From Pseudomonadota bacterium (lineage in GTDB: Bacteria > Pseudomonadota > Gammaproteobacteria > Burkholderiales > Methylophilaceae), in contig JAKQTN010000033.1 in NCBI GenBank assembly GCA_029563075.1, positions 1 to 64,000 on the forward strand: a stretch of 64,000 nt of DNA, written 5' to 3'. This document shows positions 1-7,635 of the stretch, piece by piece. The notes under the pieces were generated by a model that was not told the origin of the DNA, ran no database searches, and worked only from the letters and a program-made list of their open reading frames with translations. The translations under genes and the position numbers were made by a program. Positions within the stretch are counted from its first letter, which is position 1. Every line of letters starts with the position of its first letter.

Positions 1-75
1 AACTGCATATCCGCCTTCTGTAATTTGACGGACTGCTGCTAATTTAAATTCTTCTGGATAACGTTTACCGCTCAT
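1..75 (-). CDS. IS3-family transposase OrfA, N-terminal fragment
   Basis: Reading leftward from the ATG at 73-75 gives 25 codons before the window edge, beginning MSGKRYPEEFKLAAVRQ. This is the typical opening of the helix-turn-helix OrfA protein of IS3-family elements, which binds the IS ends and, with OrfB, forms the transposase. A purine-rich stretch (AAAGAAAGGCGA) just upstream can serve as ribosome binding site. Only the N-terminus is present; whether the full gene is intact cannot be judged here. Confidence 0.78.
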   Translation of the reverse strand, partial: MSGKRYPEEFKLAAVRQITEGGYAV

Positions 76-140
76 TTGTCGCCTTTCTTTAGTTGCCATT
101 ATTACGGCTCAAAGGCGTCTAGTAAACTAGTGGCGATTCA
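1..140 (-). mobile_element. IS3-family insertion sequence, one end only
   Basis: The first 140 bases read on the minus strand look like the left end of an IS3-family element. The end begins TGAATCGCCACTAGTTTACT (complement of 121-140), a terminal TGAATCGCC block of the kind found in IS3-group elements, followed by about 65 bases of leader and then the start of orfA. The rest of the element lies outside the window, so subgroup and target duplication cannot be given. The boundary at 140 is inferred from the terminal TG and from where the neighbouring coding sequence resumes. Confidence 0.72.
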
Positions 141-894
141 GATAGCCCTAGCGCTCATATTCAACCAAGAAACAATGGCAAATGAAGGCAAACTAGGATT
201 TACTACTGGGATAGATTATAGCTCTGGGAAATATGGACAATCTGAAGCGACGAAAATTAAATACATTCCTTTTATTGGCAAATACGAGCTAGACCGCTGG
301 CTAGTAAAAATAACTGTGCCATGGCTACAAATTGACGGGCCTGGTGGCGTAACCGGCGGGGAAAGCAAAATAATCATCGAAGAAAATGTAGCCAAACACT
401 CGCTAGAATCTGGTTTGGGCGATATTGTTAGCAGCTTAACCTACACAGCTTTTCAATCTGAAGATCAAAAATTAATTCTTGATGTTGGGGCAAAAGTTAA
501 ATTCGGAACTGCCTCTGTAAAAAAAGGACTTGGAACCGGCGAAAATGATTATTCTCTACAGTTAGACGCTTATCAATCATTTGATAAACTAACTTTATTA
601 GGAACAGTTGGCTATAAAGAAATTGGTAATCCAGATGATTCAGAATATAAGTTAGATAACGTTTGGTATGCTACTGCTGGTGCCGCCTATAAAATAAATG
701 CGTTAAATAGTACAGGCGTGTTGCTGGATTTGAGGCAAGCAGCATGGAAAAAAAACTCAAACATTCGTGAATATACACTTTATTACTCTCACAGATTTAA
801 CTCAACCTATAACTTACAGTCTTATATAACTGCTGGAGATACCAAGTCTAGCGTCGACTTAGGCGCGGGGCTAATGCTTGGTATAAGCTGGTAA
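130..894 (+). CDS. Outer-membrane beta-barrel protein, 5' end lost to IS insertion
   Basis: After a remnant of a signal peptide (IALALIFNQETMA, then NEGK), the protein has alternating polar and hydrophobic strands, many Tyr/Trp/Gly residues and ends in GISW with a C-terminal aromatic residue. This is the pattern of a beta-barrel outer-membrane protein, perhaps of the broad transporter/MetA-pathway type, but I do not recognise a specific family. The reading frame is open back to 76, yet bases up to 140 belong to the IS end, so the native start and first part of the signal peptide are missing. A GTG at 130 inside the IS end could give a substitute start (MAIQIALAL). It lacks the usual N-terminal positive charges, so export is doubtful. 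Probably a disrupted gene. Confidence 0.6.
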   Translation: MAIQIALALIFNQETMANEGKLGFTTGIDYSSGKYGQSEATKIKYIPFIGKYELDRWLVKITVPWLQIDGPGGVTGGESKIIIEENVAKHSLESGLGDIVSSLTYTAFQSEDQKLILDVGAKVKFGTASVKKGLGTGENDYSLQLDAYQSFDKLTLLGTVGYKEIGNPDDSEYKLDNVWYATAGAAYKINALNSTGVLLDLRQAAWKKNSNIREYTLYYSHRFNSTYNLQSYITAGDTKSSVDLGAGLMLGISW

Positions 895-1053
895 CAAAGA
901 AAATAAAGTTTTTTGATCAACTACAAAAAATTACCCCACTTTGCTCCGCAAGAGGCAAACTCATTGGCAAAGTCGATTTCTGGATAATTATTAGTGAACT
1001 TTTTGTCAATATTAAATACTTACTATATATTTAAGTCTAGCTAGAAGGATTAT

Positions 1054-1338
1054 ATGGTTACACATCCTATTTTCATGTTAAGTCTAATGGCATTATTGCT
1101 TGGTGGATGTGCATCGGATCCAGTAGCCGAGCAGAAACAGGCAACAAAGCTGATGGAATATAAAATACAGGTACACGGTCCAGCCTGTGAAAAACTGGGA
1201 TTCGAAAAAAACACAGACAAATGGCGAGAATGCATCCAAAAGGAGTATGAGCAAACAATGATTCGCCAGCAGTATCGGCAGAACTATCCTCACTGGAACC
1301 CATACTACGAACGACCGTTTTATTACTACCGTCGTTGA
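1054..1338 (+). CDS. Small lipoprotein of unknown function
   Basis: The 94-residue product starts with a hydrophobic stretch and a lipobox (LLLGGCAS, Cys19), so it is probably cleaved by signal peptidase II and lipid-anchored. The mature part is short and charged, has two further Cys residues (Cys46 and Cys60) that could form a disulphide, and ends in a Tyr/Arg/Pro-rich tail (NPYYERPFYYYRR). The ATG at 1054 has a good ribosome binding site (AGAAGGA, six bases upstream). No family is recognised. It stands alone between the IS-damaged gene and moaA, and like its left neighbour is more AT-rich than the nar region. Confidence 0.65.
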   Translation: MVTHPIFMLSLMALLLGGCASDPVAEQKQATKLMEYKIQVHGPACEKLGFEKNTDKWRECIQKEYEQTMIRQQYRQNYPHWNPYYERPFYYYRR

Positions 1339-1550
1339 TTTTCAATTATTTATGAGAATTATTTTGTTATGAAGATGCTGTTCTTGATTGTCTGCTGTTA
1401 TTAATCTTTTAAAAATTATCAGTCAATATAAACAATGCAATTCCAGTTCTCGTTTTTGTCTGAGTTGGTGAGCCAATTAAGGCACTAAAATAACCTCTAC
1501 CCAGTGCCCAGATTCATCATCTTGGGCGCACCAATTATAGCAGTAATATA

Positions 1551-1584
1551 AAAAGGTTAGATGCTTGTTGCGTCTAGCCTTTTT
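1551..1584 (-). terminator. Intrinsic terminator after moaA, likely bidirectional
   Basis: A 14-bp stem (1551-1564 with 1570-1583, two G-U pairs) closes a five-base loop. On the minus strand it follows the moaA stop and is trailed by TTTTT. On the plus strand the 3' arm itself ends in a T run. The 1339-1550 stretch upstream shows no other convincing gene or signal. Confidence 0.75.
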
Positions 1585-1605
1585 GTTTTGCAGCTACGCT
1601 CTGTA

Positions 1606-2613
1606 TCAACCACCTGTGTAAGACATAAAGCGTATTACTGCGGGTTCGGCACGCTTTATATCAAAATCATGGCCTTTAGGCTTGATTTTTATGCCCTCGA
1701 TGATAGCCTCTATAAGCGGCCTGTCGTTGTGTGGAAAATCTCTTAGAACAGGAATTAAATCCACTTTATTTTCATGGCCTAGGCAAGGGAAGAGTTCACC
1801 TTTGCTGCTGATTCGCACCCGGTTGCAGGATTCGCAGAAGTTATGGCTGTGCGGCGAGATGAAGCCAATTTTTGTCTTGGTGTTAGGAATACGCCAGTAA
1901 CGTGCAGGGCCGCCGGTGCTTTCTACGCTGTTAATTAAATCGTAACGCGCTCTTAGCAGTTTTAATGTGTCCTCATTGCTCACATAGCTCGAATTACGAT
2001 GATAATGTACTGATCCAAGCGGCATTTCTTCAATAAATGAAATATCAATGCCCTGCTCTATCGCAAATGCCACCAAGGGCAGCGCTTCATCATCATTGAT
2101 ACCATGCATCAATAAGGTATTGAGTTTGATTTTTTCAAAACCAGCCTGCTTGGCAGCGGCGATTCCACGCAATACTTTGTCGAGGTCGCCTACACGGGTA
2201 ATTTTACGGAAACGTGCTGCATCCAGGCTATCCAGACTGATGTTGATACGGCGTACACCGGCCTGCTTAAGCACCAGCGCCTGATGTTCCAGCTGCGAGC
2301 CGTTAGTGGTAATGACTAGCTCATTTAAGCCCGGCAGCCGACTTATCTTATTAAAAAGCCAGAGCGCGTCTTTGCGCACCAGCGGCTCTCCACCGGTAAT
2401 GCGTACCTTTTTTACCCCAAGCGAGACGAATGCCTTGACTATACGCGAACATTCTTCCAGCGTCAGCACTTCATCTCGCGGCAAAAACTGTACATCTTCA
2501 GACATACAGTACACACAGCGAAAATCACAGCGATCCGTAATCGACAGGCGGACATAATCCACCTTGCGGCCGAAGCGATCAATTAACGCGGATGGATGAG
2601 GATTATGGTGCAT
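1606..2613 (-). CDS. moaA: GTP 3',8-cyclase MoaA
   Basis: MoaA is the radical-SAM enzyme that with MoaC turns GTP into cyclic pyranopterin monophosphate, the first step of molybdopterin synthesis. Visible marks are the N-terminal radical-SAM cluster motif CDFRCVYC (CxxxCxxC), the TGGEPL motif, the C-terminal second cluster motif CESCNRVR with a further Cys in ELFPCLG, and a terminal GG. Length (335 residues) is normal. It follows the porin gene with a nine-base gap, so it is probably co-transcribed with it. Its position at the end of the nar row makes sense because NarG and the assimilatory reductase both need molybdenum cofactor. Confidence 0.96.
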   Translation of the reverse strand: MHHNPHPSALIDRFGRKVDYVRLSITDRCDFRCVYCMSEDVQFLPRDEVLTLEECSRIVKAFVSLGVKKVRITGGEPLVRKDALWLFNKISRLPGLNELVITTNGSQLEHQALVLKQAGVRRINISLDSLDAARFRKITRVGDLDKVLRGIAAAKQAGFEKIKLNTLLMHGINDDEALPLVAFAIEQGIDISFIEEMPLGSVHYHRNSSYVSNEDTLKLLRARYDLINSVESTGGPARYWRIPNTKTKIGFISPHSHNFCESCNRVRISSKGELFPCLGHENKVDLIPVLRDFPHNDRPLIEAIIEGIKIKPKGHDFDIKRAEPAVIRFMSYTGG

Positions 2614-2622
2614 GATTGTCAG

Positions 2623-4065
2623 CTAAAATGTATACATTCCCGTAATCCAGAACATTTCCTTATCACCTTTGCGTGCAGCATTTTGTAGAGTGACGCCATA
2701 CACATCACTTTCCCTATAGTTGGCGTATTCGATTTTGCCATTGATTTTATCGGTAAAGGGGTAGAGTACGCTGGCATCAAACTCTGTACCGTATTTGTCC
2801 CTCAGCCTTCCGCCCAGCGATTGAAAGTTCTCATCAGATTTCAACACATGATACTCGGCATATAACTTGGCTTTCATGATGCTGCCCGAAAGAGTGATGA
2901 ACGTGTCTTCCATCCCTTGTCTCGGTGTCACTAAAAACACATCCGCCCAGCCCTGAAACAGATGGTTAGTGCCCAAAGGCGTCTGGAAGGCATATTTGCC
3001 GTCATTGCTAGAGAGTTTTTCGTGATCTATGCGTAAAGACCAGTTGCCATAACCCGCGCCACCCCCCAGCTTGAAGTAGTGTGCATCAATCAGCGAGTTG
3101 CCACCTCGATAGTCATCCTGTTTGGCATATTCCGCGGTATATAGCACTTTCCAGTTATCGTTGATTTTTCGCGTACCGTCTAAGCGCAAACCAAAGGTCT
3201 TGCTGCTGGCATCGGTTTGATTGGGGTTGATATTAGTTGGCGAAGCAGGAATGTCACTACTGCCACCTAGGCCGTTGCCGCCTTGTGCTGCGGTACCCAC
3301 AGCAGTTGGATTGCCACTGTTTTGCCCCAGATTTTCGACGTCAATGAAATAACCGTAGCCAATTAGTGATTCGGTGGGGGAAATTTTGTACTTGGCATTG
3401 AGGATGTCGATATTGCCATCGCGCAGCTTGGTGGTGATCTGCCGCACTTTGCCAAAATGCGCGGCAAAGATCTCGGTATTGGGAATGCTTTTATTGAGTA
3501 CGGAGATGCCATCAAACACTTGCATGTTTTGCCTAAAACCAATGTCGCCAATAAAGCGTACATTGTCGAGATTAAGCTGTTGACGGCCCAAACGTAACTT
3601 CGTGTTATTGATGCCGGTCCAGTCCACATATAGTTGATTGATGTCGGTATAACCAGGATCGACGATGTTGGGATATTGACGTTTATCCAAGCTGGGGCTT
3701 CCGGTTCCGTTGTTGTGTTCCGGCTGGTTATCGCGCCTATCGTTAAAATCATCGGTGAATTCGTGCACATCCGTCAACTGCACACCAAAACTGAAGTTCT
3801 TGAACGACGCAGTCTGCCAGCCGATTAAGCTGCGTAAAGTAAAGGCTTCGCCCGTTTTAAGTTTGGGTGCTGTTGCTGCCGTGGATTGATAACCTTCCTG
3901 ATCCACGTTCTCGTAACGCAACCTGAAGCTGGTCATCGGTTTACCTTGCTGGATGGCTTCCAGCAGCGTTTCTGGCGCGGCCTTGGCGGCCTCTTCGGCC
4001 ACAGCAGACAAGCTGCTCATTGCCAACAAGGCTGAAAATACAGAAATTTTTAATCGACGATTCAT
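2623..4065 (-). CDS. AlgE-like outer-membrane porin of the nar locus
   Basis: The 480-residue protein has a signal peptide (cleavage likely after SAVA, residue 22) and a long beta-rich body ending in MYTF, a C-terminal Phe typical of outer-membrane barrels. It resembles the alginate-export (AlgE) porin family. The start at 4065 is chosen because AAAGGACATAACA precedes it; an upstream in-frame start at 4122 would put 19 odd residues before the signal peptide. It is clearly paralogous to the product at 29164-30624 (shared LRSLIGWQTA, DNVRFIGDIGFRQ, TNHLFQGW blocks). Since both copies sit beside nitrate genes, it is probably a nitrate or nitrite channel; that role is inference. A TTGACA hexamer lies on the minus strand at 4117-4122, but the spacing to an A/T-rich -10 is poor. 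Confidence 0.8.
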   Translation of the reverse strand: MNRRLKISVFSALLAMSSLSAVAEEAAKAAPETLLEAIQQGKPMTSFRLRYENVDQEGYQSTAATAPKLKTGEAFTLRSLIGWQTASFKNFSFGVQLTDVHEFTDDFNDRRDNQPEHNNGTGSPSLDKRQYPNIVDPGYTDINQLYVDWTGINNTKLRLGRQQLNLDNVRFIGDIGFRQNMQVFDGISVLNKSIPNTEIFAAHFGKVRQITTKLRDGNIDILNAKYKISPTESLIGYGYFIDVENLGQNSGNPTAVGTAAQGGNGLGGSSDIPASPTNINPNQTDASSKTFGLRLDGTRKINDNWKVLYTAEYAKQDDYRGGNSLIDAHYFKLGGGAGYGNWSLRIDHEKLSSNDGKYAFQTPLGTNHLFQGWADVFLVTPRQGMEDTFITLSGSIMKAKLYAEYHVLKSDENFQSLGGRLRDKYGTEFDASVLYPFTDKINGKIEYANYRESDVYGVTLQNAARKGDKEMFWITGMYTF

Positions 4066-4163
4066 TGTTATGTCCTTTGCTTCAAGAGAAATCTCAATTT
4101 TATAAAAATACTTAATTGTCAAATTAATTAATCAGGCGGCGTAATTTGCTTTATCGGCATGCT

Positions 4164-4823
4164 TCATATTGCCACTTCCTGATTATCGACAATCACTTCA
4201 AAAGCACCGCTTTCAGGCCGATACTCATACAACTCACCGGTTTGCATATCAAAATACCAGCCATGTAATGCCAATTTACCTTGATGCACACGGCTGCTGA
4301 TCCAGGGATAAGACATCAGGTTTTCAAGAGAAACCAAAATGGCAGACTGCTCGCAAGTGTGCGTCAGTATCTGCATCGGCTTGTCTTGAAACTCATGCAG
4401 CACCTGCTGGCGCGCATCTTCGGCAATGCCTAACCACTTGGCAATCAATTCTTCTTCATTACAGGTCGGTGTTTTATGCTCCATCAGGGCGCGGATGCCG
4501 CCGCACTGCGCGTGCCCCATTACAATGATGTGTTCGACCTCTAAATTATGGACCGCAAACGCGATGGCTGAAGTCGTGGCAGCAAAGTACGTTGCCTGCA
4601 CATGCGGCGGAACCAGGTTAGCCACGTTGCGCACCACGAACATATCACCAGGATCGCAATCTGTCAGCAAGGCCGGGTCGCAGCGAGAATCACAGCAGGC
4701 AATCATCAGCGCGCGCGGATGCTGGCCTTGCTGAATCAACTGACTGAACAAATCATGCTGTTCGCCCAGATAGCTCTGCTGGAAACGCTTGAACCCGGTT
4801 AGAAATTTCGAAACATCACGCAT
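4164..4823 (-). CDS. Beta-class carbonic anhydrase
   Basis: The enzyme interconverts CO2 and bicarbonate in the cytoplasm. The 219-residue product carries the beta-class zinc site: Cys43 and Asp45-Arg47 in CCDSRCD, and His104 and Cys107 in GHAQCGG. The frame is open further upstream, but the ATG at 4823, just after the narI stop at 4838, gives the normal family length; the upstream part would overlap narI. It is the next gene after narI with only 14 bases between them, so it is likely read with the nar operon. Why a nitrate reductase operon should carry it is not obvious; pH or bicarbonate balance during anaerobic growth is one guess. Confidence 0.92.
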   Translation of the reverse strand: MRDVSKFLTGFKRFQQSYLGEQHDLFSQLIQQGQHPRALMIACCDSRCDPALLTDCDPGDMFVVRNVANLVPPHVQATYFAATTSAIAFAVHNLEVEHIIVMGHAQCGGIRALMEHKTPTCNEEELIAKWLGIAEDARQQVLHEFQDKPMQILTHTCEQSAILVSLENLMSYPWISSRVHQGKLALHGWYFDMQTGELYEYRPESGAFEVIVDNQEVAI

Positions 4824-4837
4824 GTTTGCAACGCTCG

Positions 4838-5527
4838 TTAACGGAAACGTTTGCTGCGCACGACTTGGTAAGGCCGTCCAACGTAACCGAATGGCGCGCT
4901 CCAGACGTGCACCATACGCGTGAACGGAAACACCAGGAACACCGTCATGCCAAAGAACAGATGCACTTTGAAAATAGTATCTACGCTCTCCAACAAAGCA
5001 GGGTTGGGGCGAAGATAAATAATGCTCTGCACCCATTCTGCCAGCGCGATCATCACACCAGGGTTGTTATGGTTAGCATGGCCGATAGATACCGGAATGG
5101 TAGAAAGCCCAAGCAGCAAGGTAATCAGCAGCCAAGTCAGTATGAATTTGTCTGAGCCGCGGCTCGCAGCAGACACACGCGCATTAAACATGCGGCGCAC
5201 CCACAATATGGTACCGCCAATTAAGCACATGATGCCAAAAATTGACCCTGCCCAAATGGCAACCATCTGGTGCGCCATATCTGAAACTCCCAAGGCTTGA
5301 AACCAGCTATGTGGTGTTAGCAAGCCCACCGCATGGCCAAAGAATATGGCAATAATGCCGACATGAAACAGGTTGCTACCCAACCGCATATTGGCCTTAG
5401 AAAGCAGCTGGCTGGAATCGCTTTTCCAAGTATATTGCTCGCGGTCAAAACGCAACCAGCTACCCAGCAAGAATACACTCAACGCGATATAAGGGTAAAC
5501 ACCATAAAGAAAATTATGTAGGTTCAT
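4838..5527 (-). CDS. narI: Respiratory nitrate reductase gamma subunit NarI
   Basis: NarI is the membrane cytochrome b subunit that oxidises quinol at the periplasmic side and passes electrons through two b hemes to NarH. The 229-residue product (near the usual 225) has five hydrophobic helices. Conserved His residues that can ligate heme are visible in FHVGIIAIFFGHAVG and in the HLFFGMTVF...MVHVWSAP region. It follows narJ by 11 bases and closes the narGHJI set. Confidence 0.96.
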   Translation of the reverse strand: MNLHNFLYGVYPYIALSVFLLGSWLRFDREQYTWKSDSSQLLSKANMRLGSNLFHVGIIAIFFGHAVGLLTPHSWFQALGVSDMAHQMVAIWAGSIFGIMCLIGGTILWVRRMFNARVSAASRGSDKFILTWLLITLLLGLSTIPVSIGHANHNNPGVMIALAEWVQSIIYLRPNPALLESVDTIFKVHLFFGMTVFLVFPFTRMVHVWSAPFGYVGRPYQVVRSKRFR

Positions 5528-5538
5528 TTTGCTCTCCT

Positions 5539-6060
5539 TTAAGCAGCCAGTTTGGTCAATGTTGCACGACCTTCGACAATAGAAAGCAGCGCGGCATATG
5601 GGCTTTCTGCTTTAGTCAGGTTCTCTGTCAGCACACTCAGCACTTTTTTGGCGTCTGACAAAAATACAGTCGCTTCGCTGTCATCCAGATAGGCGGTAAA
5701 CTCCAGCACCAGTGGCAAGTAATCAGGCAATTCATTGGTCACCACTTCAACGCCATAGTCTTTGTACAACTCGCCCAAATCGATCAGCGCAGGACCGCGG
5801 TTTTTGTCATCACCAAACAGATGGTGTGTCAGATGCAGGCTATGCTCTGCCGTCATGTCAAAGGTTTTTACGTAATCCGCCTGTAATTCTGTGAGCGGAA
5901 AACTGGAAAGGTGGCTTAAAAAACCGCTTAAAGCTTCACGTTCAGCCTTGTCAATATCGACGTTCTGCGCAACAAAAGTTTGCAGTTCAGGTAAATGATC
6001 GAGCAAATCCTGACTCGGGTATTCCAGCAGCGCGGATAATAATTTATACACTTGCATCAT
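5539..6060 (-). CDS. narJ: Nitrate reductase assembly chaperone NarJ
   Basis: NarJ binds apo-NarG and holds it until the molybdenum cofactor is inserted and the complex docks on NarI; it is not part of the final enzyme. The sequence begins MMQVYKLLSALLEYPSQDL, as usual for the family, and is mostly helical and acidic. At 173 residues it is shorter than the E. coli protein, with the trimmed part at the C-terminus. It lies between narH and narI with gaps of six and eleven bases. Confidence 0.93.
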   Translation of the reverse strand: MMQVYKLLSALLEYPSQDLLDHLPELQTFVAQNVDIDKAEREALSGFLSHLSSFPLTELQADYVKTFDMTAEHSLHLTHHLFGDDKNRGPALIDLGELYKDYGVEVVTNELPDYLPLVLEFTAYLDDSEATVFLSDAKKVLSVLTENLTKAESPYAALLSIVEGRATLTKLAA

Positions 6061-6066
6061 GTTCTC

Positions 6067-7614
6067 CTATTGATTATCCCGGGTTGGGGCAAGCTCTTTA
6101 GGTTCAACCGTCTCTTTGCGGCGGCGCGGGAATAACGTAATTTTTGAAACCCCATGCGAACTGTCATTGCCAAAACTGAAGCCATTTTGTCCCTGGAAGC
6201 CAAAGGCATCATCCAGCGTTTCTTCTGTATGGCCGGTAGGAATTACAAAACGGTCTTCGTAATTGGCAATCGCGAGGTAACGATACATTTCTATCGCCTG
6301 CGCTTCCGTAATGCCAGCTGCCTCCAGCGCGCGGGTATCCGCTTTGCCTTCCACATGCACGGAACGTTGATAACTACGCATCGCGATCAGTCGATTCAAC
6401 GCACTCTCCACAGGCTCGGTTTTACCTGCCGTGAGCAAATTGGCAAGATATTGCACCGGTAAGCGCATGGTGCCTGCAACTGGAATCGCGCCGTCCGGAC
6501 CGACTGGCAAATTACCCTGATCGATCTGCGATTGCACCGGCGAAAGCGGCGGCACATACCACACCATCGGCAAGGTACGAAACTCGGGGTGCATCGGGAA
6601 TGCGATCTTCCAGTCCATGGCCATTTTCCATATCGGAGAATTGCGTGCCGCATCCAGCCAGTCTTCGTTGATGCCCTCGAGGCGGGCCGCTGCAATCACT
6701 TTAGGGTCGTTCGGATCAAGGAAAATGTTGCACTGTGCTTCGTACAAGTCCTGCTCATTTTCGATACTTGCAAGCTCTTCGATACGGTCGGCATCGTACA
6801 GCATGATGCCGTTGTAACGGATGCGGCCTACACAAGACTCTGAACACACAGTAGGCATACCAGACTCAACGCGGGGGTAGCAGCCGATACACTTCTCAGC
6901 TTTGCCTGACTCCCAGTTATAGAACACTTTTTTATATGGACATGAACTCACGCACATGCGCCAGCCACGGCATTTGTCCTGATCTACCAGTACGATGCCG
7001 TCTTCTTCACGTTTATAGATAGAACCTGACGGGCAGGCTGCGACACAGGAGGCATTCAGGCAGTGGTTGCAGATGCGCGGCAGATACATATGGAACGTAT
7101 TCTCAAACTGACCGTACATTTCTTTCTGGATATTATCCAGATTCTTGTCCTTACTGCGTTTGTGAAATTCGCCTGCCAAGTCATCTTCCCAGTTTGGCCC
7201 CCATTTGATTTTCTCCATGCTTTCGCCGGTGATCTGCGAAATCGGGCGTGCCGTTGGAGTAGCTTCTGACAACGGCGCATTTTGCAGATGCGCGTAGTTG
7301 TAAGTAAACGGCTCATAATAGTCGTCTATTTCCGGCATGTCCGGGTTAGCAAAAATATTGAGCAGTTTGGAAGTGCGGCTACCGGATTTTAGTTCCAGCT
7401 TGCCGTTTTTAAGCTCCCAGCCGCCTTTCCAGACTTCCTGGTTTTCCCACTGTTTTGGGTAACCGATGCCAGGTTTTGATTCAACATTATTGAACCAGGC
7501 GTATTCCATGCCCTTTCTATTTGTCCACACGTTCTTACAGGTGACAGAGCAGGTGTGACAGCCGATGCATTTGTCCAGATTAAAGACAAAGGCGAATTGT
7601 GCGCGTACTTTCAT
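6067..7614 (-). CDS. narH: Respiratory nitrate reductase beta subunit NarH
   Basis: NarH is the iron-sulfur electron wire between NarI and NarG on the cytoplasmic face. Four ferredoxin-like Cys groups are visible: CIGCHTCSVTC near residue 16, CNHCLNASCVAAC near 183, CRGWRMCVSSC near 216 and CIGCYPRVESG with CSESC near 243. The Trp in CRGWRMC marks the group that carries a 3Fe-4S rather than a 4Fe-4S cluster. Length (515) is normal. It starts about 21 bases after the narG stop. Confidence 0.97.
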   Translation of the reverse strand: MKVRAQFAFVFNLDKCIGCHTCSVTCKNVWTNRKGMEYAWFNNVESKPGIGYPKQWENQEVWKGGWELKNGKLELKSGSRTSKLLNIFANPDMPEIDDYYEPFTYNYAHLQNAPLSEATPTARPISQITGESMEKIKWGPNWEDDLAGEFHKRSKDKNLDNIQKEMYGQFENTFHMYLPRICNHCLNASCVAACPSGSIYKREEDGIVLVDQDKCRGWRMCVSSCPYKKVFYNWESGKAEKCIGCYPRVESGMPTVCSESCVGRIRYNGIMLYDADRIEELASIENEQDLYEAQCNIFLDPNDPKVIAAARLEGINEDWLDAARNSPIWKMAMDWKIAFPMHPEFRTLPMVWYVPPLSPVQSQIDQGNLPVGPDGAIPVAGTMRLPVQYLANLLTAGKTEPVESALNRLIAMRSYQRSVHVEGKADTRALEAAGITEAQAIEMYRYLAIANYEDRFVIPTGHTEETLDDAFGFQGQNGFSFGNDSSHGVSKITLFPRRRKETVEPKELAPTRDNQ

Positions 7615-7635
7615 GATGTTCTCCTTATGCCCTAT

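Noticed and set aside
904..928. TTGATCAA as an FNR site
   Set aside because: It lacks the four-base spacer of the FNR box; it is just an 8-base palindrome in AT-rich DNA.
4127..4162. 11-codon minus-strand frame after the carbonic anhydrase (MKHADKANYAA)
   Set aside because: Too short to support; no ribosome site or conserved feature could be judged.
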